Positions 15,095 to 23,117 of a stretch of DNA of 43,074 nucleotides are shown here, piece after piece. The notes under the pieces are model-generated. The model was not told where the DNA came from. It saw only the letters and a list, made by a program, of their open reading frames with translations, and searched no databases. This DNA comes from Candidatus Thalassarchaeaceae archaeon. GTDB taxonomy: Archaea; Thermoplasmatota; Poseidoniia; Poseidoniales; Thalassarchaeaceae. The stretch spans positions 1 to 43,074 of the forward strand of contig JAPYUB010000001.1 in the NCBI GenBank assembly GCA_029942125.1, in the 5' to 3' direction. Position 1 is the first letter of the stretch, and each line of letters starts with the position of its first letter. Made by a program: the position numbers and the translations under genes.

Positions 15095-16378
15095 ATGCTG
15101 GACATTCGGATGTTCCGCGAACACGCTGATGTGATTCGCGCAGACCACGACAGACGTGGCCTTTCTCACGATAATATTGATGAGGTTATTCGACTGGATG
15201 AAGCGTGGCGAAAAGCCCGATATGATACCGACCAACTTCGCAGAAAACGCAACGAGGCAGCGCGTGGAATTGCGGCTGCCAAGAAGGCGGGGGATGATGC
15301 GGAATTCCAGAAAATCCGAGTGGAAGTTGACAGTATTGCTGAAGAGATTGAAGCATTGAGTGAAGTTGCTGACGAACACGAGACTGAACGCGATAGAATT
15401 CGCATGTCGATCCCAAACATACTTCATGCCGATGTACCAATCGGTGAGGATGAAGGAGGCAATACCCAACACAGCGTCCATGGTGAAAAACCGGCCTTCG
15501 ATTTTGAGCCGAAAACACACAACGATCTGATTGAGATGAATCGTTGGGTGGACCTACCAAGAGCAGCGAAGATTGCTGGAAGTCGCTTCTACTTCCTCAA
15601 GGGTGATCTCGCACGAATGGAGTTGGCATTGCAGCAATACGCTGTTGATTTCATCGCAGCGAGAGGGTATACATTCGTTCAACCTCCACTTATGATGAAT
15701 CGAGAAGCCTATGAAGGAGTCACCGATCTTGCAGACTTTGAATCCGTGATGTACAACATCCAACCCGATGGATATTACACAATCGCGACAAGTGAACATC
15801 CACTGACAGCGATGTTCATGGATGAGGTGATTGAACCGAGCTTACTTCCCATTAAGATAGTAGGTGTCTCTCCCTGTTTCCGACGTGAAGTCGGAGCGCA
15901 TGGCCAAGGGGACAAAGGCATATGGCGCGTTCATCAGTTCACCAAGATTGAACAGATCATCATCTCGCATCCAGACCATTCATGGGATGCACACGAAGAA
16001 TTGCTGACCAACTGTATCGATCTGTGGGATGGTCTCGGACTCCACTACGAGGTCGTCAACATCTGTACGGGTGACATGGGTACGGTTGCAGCGAAGAAGT
16101 ATGATCTCGAAGCATGGTTGCCGGGACGTGGGGAATACAAAGAAATCGTCTCTTGTTCGAATTGTACAGACTACCAAGCCAATCGATTGAGGATGCGATA
16201 CAGAACCACGGATGGTAATGCTACAGTACACACACTCAACTCAACTGCGGTCGCCACAAGTCGAGCGTTGGTGGCCATTATGGAGCAAAATCAGCTCGCA
16301 GATGGGCGGGTTCGAATCCCCAATGTCTTACAACCCTACATGGGTGGGCAGGAAATGTTGGAATCCTGCAATTGGTAA
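15095..16378 (+). CDS. serS: Seryl-tRNA synthetase
   Basis: SerRS charges tRNA-Ser with serine. The 427-residue protein has the standard N-terminal long antiparallel coiled coil that grips the tRNA (about 30-105), then the class II catalytic core. Motif 2 is VSPCFRREVGAHGQGDKGIW with HQFTKIEQ after it. Motif 3 lies at the C-terminus (TSRALVAIMEQ, followed by IPNVLQPYMGG). The TATSEHPL-type serine site is present as ATSEHPLTAM. This is the common bacterial/eukaryotic-type SerRS, not the rare methanogen type. GGAG lies 6 bases before the ATG within a hairpin. It converges with the biotin carrier gene, 9 bases away. Confidence 0.95.
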   Translation: MLDIRMFREHADVIRADHDRRGLSHDNIDEVIRLDEAWRKARYDTDQLRRKRNEAARGIAAAKKAGDDAEFQKIRVEVDSIAEEIEALSEVADEHETERDRIRMSIPNILHADVPIGEDEGGNTQHSVHGEKPAFDFEPKTHNDLIEMNRWVDLPRAAKIAGSRFYFLKGDLARMELALQQYAVDFIAARGYTFVQPPLMMNREAYEGVTDLADFESVMYNIQPDGYYTIATSEHPLTAMFMDEVIEPSLLPIKIVGVSPCFRREVGAHGQGDKGIWRVHQFTKIEQIIISHPDHSWDAHEELLTNCIDLWDGLGLHYEVVNICTGDMGTVAAKKYDLEAWLPGRGEYKEIVSCSNCTDYQANRLRMRYRTTDGNATVHTLNSTAVATSRALVAIMEQNQLADGRVRIPNVLQPYMGGQEMLESCNW

Positions 16379-16387
16379 ATCGATTTT

Positions 16388-16864
16388 TCAATTGGATAAT
16401 TCGATTTCTTCGATATCGATTAAGATAGCGCCTGCATCGACTTGTTCGCCAACTTCATGATGAATCGCCACAATGGTCCCAGGGCCATTAGCAGCAATTC
16501 GGTGTTCCATCTTCATGGCTTCCATGACTATGAGAATCTGACCCTCCTCGACTTCCTCACCAATGCTACAGAGGATCTCTAGAACCTTGCCCGGCATAGG
16601 GGCGGCCATTCCACCTGCATCTGAAGAACCTCCAGCCCCTTGCTCATCGATGGTTAGAACATGGATTCGTCCATCGAGATGAATCCACCAATTATCACCT
16701 ACTTTCACCGTATGAGCCAACTGCCCGTCCACCCACAATCGATTGGGGCGTGCATCAATCTCAAACGAATGCTCGTTGGGGACAACCTCATCGTCGCAGA
16801 TGGCATCCGCTGAACCAATGGTGATCTGCCAACTACGGCCGCTCGAATCTCTCAGATCAACCAT
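16388..16864 (-). CDS. Biotin carboxyl carrier subunit of acyl-CoA (methylcrotonyl-CoA) carboxylase
   Basis: This 158-residue protein ends in a biotinyl domain with VMEAMKMEH (biotin attached to K118) between the usual APMPGKV and GTIVAIHHEVGEQV strands. The first 75 residues are strand-rich and resemble the beta-barrel linker that joins biotin carboxylase and carrier in MccA/PccA. The gene lies just after the biotin carboxylase in the same reading frame, separated by that gene's TGA and three codons. TGAGGTG just before the ATG at 16864 provides its own ribosome-binding site, so this looks like a genuine split of a usually fused alpha subunit, with translational coupling. Confidence 0.85.
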   Translation of the reverse strand: MVDLRDSSGRSWQITIGSADAICDDEVVPNEHSFEIDARPNRLWVDGQLAHTVKVGDNWWIHLDGRIHVLTIDEQGAGGSSDAGGMAAPMPGKVLEILCSIGEEVEEGQILIVMEAMKMEHRIAANGPGTIVAIHHEVGEQVDAGAILIDIEEIELSN

Positions 16865-16873
16865 AAACGCACC

Positions 16874-18415
16874 TCACGGGAAAGACCTCCGAAGCAATAA
16901 GAATGGATTGAATGGACTACCACGACCCTCATTAGATTCAACGGTCATCGTCATTCGAGATAGACCGTAGTGTTCAGCCGCAGCAGCGACAAATGGAGTC
17001 ACATCGGATGATTGTACAGACCATCCATCTGGCCAATTAACCTCGATGAAATCAGTAGTCGTCGCCCCTGAATGAAATGCGGGGTGACCCATTATGTCGG
17101 CAAGGAAACCCATATTGGTCGTCACGCCTAGCAATATGAAATCCTCACACGCGCGCTTCATTCGACGAATTGCGGACTCGCGCTCAGGTGCATGCACAAC
17201 CAATTTGGCCAACATGGGATCAAAATCAATGCTTACTTCATCACCTTCACGCACACCAGTATCAAATCGAATGCCTGGGCCAGTTGGCGGACGGAACATG
17301 GCCATGGGTCCAATTGCTGGAAGGAAATCATTGGCTGGATCTTCAGCATATATTCGAACTTCAATCGCGTGGCCCCGAATTGAAAGGTCCGATTGGGCAA
17401 AAGGCAAGGGCAATCCCGCCGCAACTCGTATTTGTTCAACAACCAAATCTACACCACTGATACATTCCGTTATCGGATGCTCAACTTGGAGACGAGTGTT
17501 CATTTCCAAGAAATGAAAATCTCCGTCTTCAGAGAGGAGGAATTCAACAGTTCCTGCGCCTTCATAATCAACAGCTCTGGCAGCATTCACAGCTGCTTCA
17601 CCCATCCGACTTCGAGTTGATTCATCGAGTACAGGGGAGGGGGCCTCCTCGACAACCTTCTGATGTCGGCGCTGAATACTGCATTCACGTTCAAACAGAT
17701 GAACTGCATTTCCAAGCGTGTCAGTTAGAATTTGAATCTCTACATGCCGCGATTTCTCAAGAAGACGCTCGACATAGACGGTGCCATCTCCGAATGATGT
17801 GGTGGCTTCGCGACTTGCAGCGGCGTACTCTCTCTGAAGGTTGCGAGGCTCACGAACCACACGCATGCCCTTGCCTCCACCACCTGCACTGGCCTTCAGC
17901 AACAATGGGTATCCCACTCGAGTTGCAGCACGAACGAGTTCATCCACTATTTCATCGGGATTTTCAAGAGCTAATTCTTCACCAGGAATAACTGGTACCC
18001 CAGCAGCAACCATGGCTCGTCGAGCACTGATTTTGTCTCCCATTTCATCGATGGCATGACCCGAAGGTCCAATCCAAACTAGGCCCGCGTCTTTGACCGC
18101 ATTAGCAAAGGAACTGCGCTCTGAAAGAAAGCCATATCCCGGATGTATAGCATCTGCACCCGTCTCTTCCGCCGCAGCCAATATTGCCTCGATATTGAGG
18201 TAGGTTTCTGAAAGATTATCTCCCGGCAGGAATACGGATTCATCTGCTGTTTGTTGATGTAATGAACCTCGATCCGCTTCTGAATAAATAGCCACCGAGC
18301 CCAAACCTAATTCAGCGCATGAACGAAATATCCGACAAGCAATTTCACCGCGATTGGCGACCAGAATCTTGGACAACGGACTGGGTGCGCCCTCCATCCA
18401 GTCTGGTCCACCCAT
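16874..18415 (-). CDS. Biotin carboxylase subunit of acyl-CoA (methylcrotonyl-CoA) carboxylase
   Basis: Biotin carboxylase charges biotin with bicarbonate and ATP. ILVANRGEIACRIFR is the N-terminal signature, KASAGGGGKGMRVV the ATP-grasp glycine loop, ERECSIQRRHQKVVEEAP and EMNTRLQVEHPITE the catalytic strands. The ATG at 18415 is chosen (513 residues) because longer readings would overlap the upstream hydratase; another ATG at 18397 is possible. It lies 7 bases after the hydratase stop. The protein stops where fused MccA proteins continue into the linker and biotin domain, which are encoded separately by the next gene. Neighbouring carboxyltransferase and hydratase point to leucine breakdown. 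Confidence 0.9.
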   Translation of the reverse strand: MGGPDWMEGAPSPLSKILVANRGEIACRIFRSCAELGLGSVAIYSEADRGSLHQQTADESVFLPGDNLSETYLNIEAILAAAEETGADAIHPGYGFLSERSSFANAVKDAGLVWIGPSGHAIDEMGDKISARRAMVAAGVPVIPGEELALENPDEIVDELVRAATRVGYPLLLKASAGGGGKGMRVVREPRNLQREYAAASREATTSFGDGTVYVERLLEKSRHVEIQILTDTLGNAVHLFERECSIQRRHQKVVEEAPSPVLDESTRSRMGEAAVNAARAVDYEGAGTVEFLLSEDGDFHFLEMNTRLQVEHPITECISGVDLVVEQIRVAAGLPLPFAQSDLSIRGHAIEVRIYAEDPANDFLPAIGPMAMFRPPTGPGIRFDTGVREGDEVSIDFDPMLAKLVVHAPERESAIRRMKRACEDFILLGVTTNMGFLADIMGHPAFHSGATTTDFIEVNWPDGWSVQSSDVTPFVAAAAEHYGLSRMTMTVESNEGRGSPFNPFLLLRRSFP

Positions 18416-18422
18416 GTGGAAT

Positions 18423-19280
18423 TCACTCCTCTTTCCAATTGGGGTGACGCTTCTCAAGGAACGAGGACAAGCCCTCTTGCCCTTCTTCAGAACCTCGCAT
18501 CGCACTGGTCTTGTCGAGTGTCCATATTCGTAGTTCTTCGTCAGTTCCCGTCCAGCGATCAAAGATGAGGGTGAGTTTCTTTGCTTCTGCAACCGCCATT
18601 GGGCCTGTTGTGAGAACCTCATCAATTACAGAGGTTTCAGCGCCTTCTAGGGAATTCGATATCTGGTTCACAAGTCCAATCCGAAGTGCTTCTTCCGCTC
18701 CTATTCGTCCAGCCAACATAGCAAGCCTACGAAACTGTGCACTGCCAACCTTGCGATACACGTAGGGGCCGATGACAGCCGGGAGAATACCCAATTTTCC
18801 TTCCGACAGAGCGATTCTAGCGCTGGAATCGAGGATGACATGGTCTAGACAGGAGATGAGGCCAGCTCCACCTCCGAGGGCGACACCCTGAATCTTGCCA
18901 ATGGTGAAACAAGGATGGGACCAGAGACTGTTGAACAAACGATTGAGACGTTCAGAATCCTGCCTATTTTCCTCAGAACTTTTCGCACCTGCATCCCGCA
19001 TCATGTTGATGTCGGCGCCAGCGCAGAAATGCTTTCCAGCGCCAGATAGGACCAGAATCCTAAGGTAAGGCGCTCCTGTAGAATCCTCAAGAGTACCTCG
19101 CTCACCGACTGAGCGATCACGCGTCCAATCGAGTACTGAAATTATTTCACTGATGAGTTCGATGTTCAGCGCATTGTACACATCCTCTCGAGTCAAGGTC
19201 AGATGGGCTAATGAACCCTCGATATTGAGTGAACATAGGTTGGTTTCTGGCTTTAAATCTTCAATTGCATAATTTGACAT
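18423..19280 (-). CDS. Enoyl-CoA hydratase/isomerase, probably methylglutaconyl-CoA hydratase
   Basis: Crotonase-fold protein of about 285 residues. The two oxyanion-hole strands are visible: SGAGKHFCAGADINMM and GVALGGGAGLISCLD. LSEGKLGILPAVIGPYV is the family helix after the active site. Between the carboxyltransferase and biotin carboxylase genes of a methylcrotonyl-CoA carboxylase, the expected reaction is hydration of 3-methylglutaconyl-CoA to HMG-CoA; this is inferred from context. The ATG at 19280 is preferred because AAAGGAG lies 8 bases before it, inside the end of the upstream gene. A GTG at 19298 would overlap that gene's stop. Confidence 0.85.
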   Translation of the reverse strand: MSNYAIEDLKPETNLCSLNIEGSLAHLTLTREDVYNALNIELISEIISVLDWTRDRSVGERGTLEDSTGAPYLRILVLSGAGKHFCAGADINMMRDAGAKSSEENRQDSERLNRLFNSLWSHPCFTIGKIQGVALGGGAGLISCLDHVILDSSARIALSEGKLGILPAVIGPYVYRKVGSAQFRRLAMLAGRIGAEEALRIGLVNQISNSLEGAETSVIDEVLTTGPMAVAEAKKLTLIFDRWTGTDEELRIWTLDKTSAMRGSEEGQEGLSSFLEKRHPNWKEE

Positions 19281-19294
19281 TCCAATTGCTCCTT

Positions 19295-20905
19295 TCACAT
19301 TCTAAATATTCCGAAATTCGTATCTGGCATCGGCGCGTTGAGACTAGCACTAATCGCCAGGCCTAGAACATCGCGAGTATCTCGAGGATCGATGATGCCA
19401 TCGTCCCATAATCGCGCTGTCGAATAGTATGGTGAACCCTCGGCCTCATATTTCTCTAGTATTGGGGCTTGGAAATCCCCCCATTCCTCATCTGTCATTG
19501 GATCAAGGCCCTCTCGAACCCGCTGGTCCTGCTTCACGGTGGCAAGAACGTCAGCTGCTTGTGGCCCACCCATGACTGATATACGGCTGTTCGGCCACAT
19601 GAAGAGGAAACGAGGGTCAAATGCCCGACCACACATCCCGTAATTACCTGCACCATGGCTACCACCGATGATGACTGTGAACTTTGGTACGGGGACACAC
19701 GATACAGCTGTCACGAGTTTTGCACCATCCTTGGCGATGCCACCGGCTTCGTAGTCCCGACCGACCATGAAGCCCGTAATGTTCTGCAAAAAGACAAGAG
19801 GTGTTCCACGTTGTCCACAGAGTTCAACGAAGTGCGCACCTTTGAGAGATGATTCTGAGAACAGGATACCATTGTTCGCAATAATACCAACAGGATATCC
19901 ATGAATCCGAGCAAAGCCACAAATCAGCGTTGGTCCATATCTTGCCTTGAATTCATGAAAACGACTCCCGTCGACGATTCTTGCAATCACCTCCCGAACA
20001 TCAAACGGTGTTCGATTGTCTTCAGGGATGATTCCGAGGATCTCATCAGCAGAGTAGGTTGGATCCTCGGGTGCTTGAACCTCCAACTTCGTTTTCGGCC
20101 CTGTGTTGAGGTTCTCAACGATGTTGCGAACCATGCGCAGTGCACTTGGTTCATCCTCGGCGTAATGATCTGCCACACCAGATTGTGCAGTATGGACATC
20201 GGCCCCACCCAAATCTTCGGCAGAGACCTCTTCCCCCGTTGCGGCCTTCACCAACGGTGGACCTGCTAGGAAAATTGTACCGTTGCCTTTGACGATTATG
20301 GATTCATCAGACATCGCTGGAACATACGCCCCTCCAGCAGTGCAGGAACCACACACTGCAGCAATCTGCGGGATGCCCTTTCCACTCATGATGGCTTGAT
20401 TGCGGAAAATTCTACCGAAGTGCCCTTTGTCTGGAAATACCTCGTCTTGCATCGGTAGAAAAGCACCACCAGAATCGACCAGATAGATACAGGGAAGATG
20501 ATTGGCATTCGCAACTTCTTGAGCCCGAATATGTTTCTTGACGGTAATCGGATAGTACGAACCGCCCTTGACTGTGGCATCATTGGCCACGAATAGGCAT
20601 TCCTTTCCATGAACAACACCGATTCCGGTAATCATGCCGGCACTGGCGGCTTTGCCGTCATAGAGATCGTATGCGGCAAGTGGTGACAATTCGAGGAAGG
20701 GTGTGCCGGGGTCACAGATTGCAGAAATTCGTTCACGCGGCAATGCCTTGCCTCGACTACGATGCTTCTCGACATATTTTCCCCCCCCTCCTTGTTGAAC
20801 TCCGTCAAGTCGTTCCCGAAGTGTAGCGAGGAGGGTACTATTGTGTTCATGATTCGACTTGAATGCCGCATCCGAGGAATTGACTCTGGTTTGAAGTCGG
20901 TCCAT
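19295..20905 (-). CDS. mccB: Methylcrotonyl-CoA carboxylase carboxyltransferase (beta) subunit
   Basis: The beta subunit transfers carboxyl from biotin to the acyl-CoA. It closely follows the methylcrotonyl-CoA type: [20 protein letters not shown] then [54 protein letters not shown], and [20 protein letters not shown] near the C-terminus. At about 536 residues it has the normal length. The ATG at 20905 is chosen over a GTG at 20911. A strong hairpin abuts the start. It is the first gene of a four-gene minus-strand set (beta, hydratase, biotin carboxylase, biotin carrier) that would convert methylcrotonyl-CoA to HMG-CoA. Acyl-CoA dehydrogenase and HMG-CoA lyase are not in the window. Confidence 0.93.
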   Translation of the reverse strand: MDRLQTRVNSSDAAFKSNHEHNSTLLATLRERLDGVQQGGGGKYVEKHRSRGKALPRERISAICDPGTPFLELSPLAAYDLYDGKAASAGMITGIGVVHGKECLFVANDATVKGGSYYPITVKKHIRAQEVANANHLPCIYLVDSGGAFLPMQDEVFPDKGHFGRIFRNQAIMSGKGIPQIAAVCGSCTAGGAYVPAMSDESIIVKGNGTIFLAGPPLVKAATGEEVSAEDLGGADVHTAQSGVADHYAEDEPSALRMVRNIVENLNTGPKTKLEVQAPEDPTYSADEILGIIPEDNRTPFDVREVIARIVDGSRFHEFKARYGPTLICGFARIHGYPVGIIANNGILFSESSLKGAHFVELCGQRGTPLVFLQNITGFMVGRDYEAGGIAKDGAKLVTAVSCVPVPKFTVIIGGSHGAGNYGMCGRAFDPRFLFMWPNSRISVMGGPQAADVLATVKQDQRVREGLDPMTDEEWGDFQAPILEKYEAEGSPYYSTARLWDDGIIDPRDTRDVLGLAISASLNAPMPDTNFGIFRM

Positions 20906-20906
20906 G

Positions 20907-20926
20907 CGCACCCCTTAGGGGGTGCG
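20907..20926 (-). promoter_or_regulatory. Perfect hairpin abutting the mccB start codon
   Basis: CGCACCCC and GGGGTGCG form a perfect 8-bp stem around a 4-base loop. It lies one base before the mccB ATG, in the 53-base gap after the DUF63 gene. On the coding strand the 3' arm contains the only Shine-Dalgarno-like bases (AAGGGGTG), so pairing would hide the ribosome-binding site. It could equally be an operator. Confidence 0.55.
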
Positions 20927-20958
20927 AATACGGGCTTGGCCTTGAACACTCGCCCGTT

Positions 20959-22275
20959 TCAAACGCCTAGAGTCATTCGTAGAACATCTCGCAATCCGGG
21001 CGCTAAACCGACAACGAGAAGACAAAGAATCACCAATAAACGCAAGTGACGGTGACGGTGTTCGAATCGAGCCGAGGCGAAAAGCCACCAGATTAATCCT
21101 GCAAGTCCAAACTTCAGAATGCCAAAGCCCCAAGCGGTTTCAGCAAATTCGATGACTTTCTGTGAAAGAACATGCTTTTCGCCATATCCATAATACTCCA
21201 ATCCAACACTAGTAGCAAGGCCGTCAATCATCTGGCCGTACATCGCTAGAAGAATGATTGGAAGCCCAAGTATGGCACGTGGTGTTAGTGCTTCCATGCG
21301 TTCCCAAGTGGACGAATGTTGGCGATCCCAATCATCCAAAGATATCCCAACCGGAACGATGCCTGGTTCCAAACCCATGTGATGTAATTCTGAACGTGCC
21401 TTTTGTCCTGAAAACCAAAGCAAAATGCAGAGCAGAAGTGGACCACATACAATCAAGGCGAATGGGGTCAATGAGATGGGGATTCGTCCGTTCAATGGCT
21501 CGGTGTAAAGCATTAGCCAACCCGAGAGATGCATGAAACAACCACCGATGCCCACTTGGATGAGACCTTGCTCGATGGCTGTGCAACACTCAAGGAATGG
21601 ATGGAGGAAGATAATCAACAGAAGTCCACCAAATGGAGCTAGGAATAGAGGGGAGATGAGGAATGAGATCTGATCTTGCTCCCAATGCTGGCTAATTTGT
21701 GGCATGAAGAGTACAATCTGAAAAAGAATCAAAATGACTGCCAATTGAGTGATAGCAACGCGATTCTCTGAGCCCACCCTTCGAGATACGTTATGACACA
21801 TCCAACCGGTAAGAATCACCCACGCGGCGACATGGAAATGAATCAGTGGTGAAACGAATAATCCACCCATACCCTCTAGGTCAAAAAGTTGACCATCTTC
21901 ATTCACCTCACCGAGAGCCGCCCAAATAACCCATGGAACAAGGGCGAGAATGGAACTGTCTCTGGCGGGGATGCCAATTCTACGGAGCCAAGCGGATAGG
22001 ACGATGACAAAGGAGACCAGCAGTAGTGAGTAAACCACAGTATCCACGGGATTGTAACCTGCATCTCCTGTGGTTGAATCCAATGAATGAGGTTCGATGA
22101 AATAGGATTCGTACCCTTCTGAAAGGATGTTTCCAGGTGCGATATCTTGTCCGACAATTGCACCCAATACTAGAATTACGATTGTGACAATAAATGTGGC
22201 TGCACTTCGTTCCATTAGAGAGAATTGATGGTCGGGAAATGGTACCTCTGAGAGGACCGAACTCTCGTCTGCCAT
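20959..22275 (-). CDS. DUF63 family multi-pass membrane protein
   Basis: This 438-residue protein has about nine or ten membrane helices. After the first helix (about 26-45) comes GYNPVDTVVYSLLLVSFVIV, which matches the conserved GYNPVNT-like start of archaeal DUF63 proteins, followed by ALVPWVIWAALGEV and an FVSPLIHFHVAAW helix. The function of DUF63 is unknown. It sits between the FKBP and the methylcrotonyl-CoA carboxylase genes on the same strand, with short gaps on either side that contain small hairpins. The ATG at 22275 gives a normal N-terminal tail. Confidence 0.75.
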   Translation of the reverse strand: MADESSVLSEVPFPDHQFSLMERSAATFIVTIVILVLGAIVGQDIAPGNILSEGYESYFIEPHSLDSTTGDAGYNPVDTVVYSLLLVSFVIVLSAWLRRIGIPARDSSILALVPWVIWAALGEVNEDGQLFDLEGMGGLFVSPLIHFHVAAWVILTGWMCHNVSRRVGSENRVAITQLAVILILFQIVLFMPQISQHWEQDQISFLISPLFLAPFGGLLLIIFLHPFLECCTAIEQGLIQVGIGGCFMHLSGWLMLYTEPLNGRIPISLTPFALIVCGPLLLCILLWFSGQKARSELHHMGLEPGIVPVGISLDDWDRQHSSTWERMEALTPRAILGLPIILLAMYGQMIDGLATSVGLEYYGYGEKHVLSQKVIEFAETAWGFGILKFGLAGLIWWLFASARFEHRHRHLRLLVILCLLVVGLAPGLRDVLRMTLGV

Positions 22276-22293
22276 GAGAACCCGCTCAGGGTC

Positions 22294-22309
22294 ATCGCTT
22301 CAAAGCGAT
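22294..22309 (-). promoter_or_regulatory. Short palindrome between the FKBP and DUF63 genes
   Basis: ATCGCTT and AAGCGAT are perfect 7-base inverted arms around CA. It lies 18 bases before the DUF63 ATG and 4 bases beyond the FKBP stop. It may be a hairpin in the leader or an operator. It is short, so confidence is limited. Confidence 0.3.
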
Positions 22310-22313
22310 TGCT

Positions 22314-23027
22314 TCACTCTTCTTCGCTGACTTCGGGGGCTTCGTCGACTTGACGGGCTTCGTGAACTTCGCGGAACACAATTGTCTGTACACCGACGTG
22401 ATCTCGCAACGTTCGAATGAGGCTGAACTTGGTAAAGGCCCAGTTTTGATTGTATCCAACGGACTCAGGGAGTGTGATGGTCACATCATCGCCATCGAAA
22501 GTAACCTCAAATCCATCTAGACCAGTGTTGGTTTCTAAGAGGGTGGATACTTTCTCGGCACGATCTTCGACGACCTTGACGATGCGATATTTGTAACGCA
22601 GCGTACGACCAGCGAGTGGATGGTTGAAGTCGATTCGAGCGCGACCTGCACGAACCATCCGAAGAATACCCTGCTTTCCATTGATTTCTACTGGGCCACC
22701 GATGGCAAGACTGTCGGCGTCACGCACTGAGCGTGCAAGAACATCTTGGCCCATCGTTTCAACCGCGTTGGGATCACGTTCGCCATATGCATCCTCTGGT
22801 GCAATGTCGAATTCATAATCTGTCTCGGCATCAGCTTCGGCCAAGTGTGTCTCAAATCCAGCAATCAAACGACCGTCACCAATGACGGTGATGAGGGGGG
22901 TGTATTTTCGATTCTCATCGAACTGATCTGCTTCCTTTGCAACTTCCTCTCGAGTGGTCTCGATGAGGGTGTCATCATCCACATTGTATAGGTCGTAATC
23001 GATATGGATTATTGAACCGTTCTCCAT
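22314..23027 (-). CDS. Long archaeal FKBP-type peptidyl-prolyl isomerase (SlyD-like)
   Basis: FKBPs speed proline isomerisation and act as folding helpers. The N-terminal FKBP half has IHIDYDLYNVDDDTLIETT, VIGDGRLIAGFETHLAEA and a DIAPEDAYGERDP segment. An insert-in-flap region precedes INFNHPLAGRTL-like residues (IDFNHPLAGRTLRYKYRIV), which are typical of SlyD/archaeal long FKBPs. A further domain of about 80 residues follows with an acidic end. The ATG at 23027 (237 residues) has AGGTG 7 bases upstream; a GTG at 23036 is less likely. No signal peptide is seen, so it should be cytoplasmic. It is adjacent to the cytochrome-assembly-like gene on the same strand. Confidence 0.88.
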   Translation of the reverse strand: MENGSIIHIDYDLYNVDDDTLIETTREEVAKEADQFDENRKYTPLITVIGDGRLIAGFETHLAEADAETDYEFDIAPEDAYGERDPNAVETMGQDVLARSVRDADSLAIGGPVEINGKQGILRMVRAGRARIDFNHPLAGRTLRYKYRIVKVVEDRAEKVSTLLETNTGLDGFEVTFDGDDVTITLPESVGYNQNWAFTKFSLIRTLRDHVGVQTIVFREVHEARQVDEAPEVSEEE

Positions 23028-23102
23028 TTGGGACACCTGCCTAGCATTGTAAGCGGCCCGCCGACCAACTTCCCCTTTATGAGCGTGCGTATGGTATAAG
23101 CC

Positions 23103-23117
23103 GAGCCCGTAGGGCTC
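23103..23117. promoter_or_regulatory. Triloop hairpin between the ccmF-like and FKBP genes
   Basis: GAGCCC-GTA-GGGCTC is a perfect 6-bp hairpin. It shares the core CCGTAGG and triloop with the hairpins at 15069-15085 and 26595-26611. It overlaps the ccmF stop by 2 bases and lies 76 bases before the FKBP ATG. Confidence 0.45.

Noticed and set aside
14894-15520. A 208-residue minus-strand open frame across the presenilin-like gene end and serS
   Set aside because: It runs antisense through two well-supported genes and their intergenic hairpin, and its sequence has no recognisable motif.
16874-16876. Stop-codon readthrough or selenocysteine at the TGA between biotin carboxylase and carrier
   Set aside because: A ribosome-binding site overlaps the TGA and an ATG follows, which explains two separate proteins; no selenocysteine element or conserved Sec site is expected in this family.
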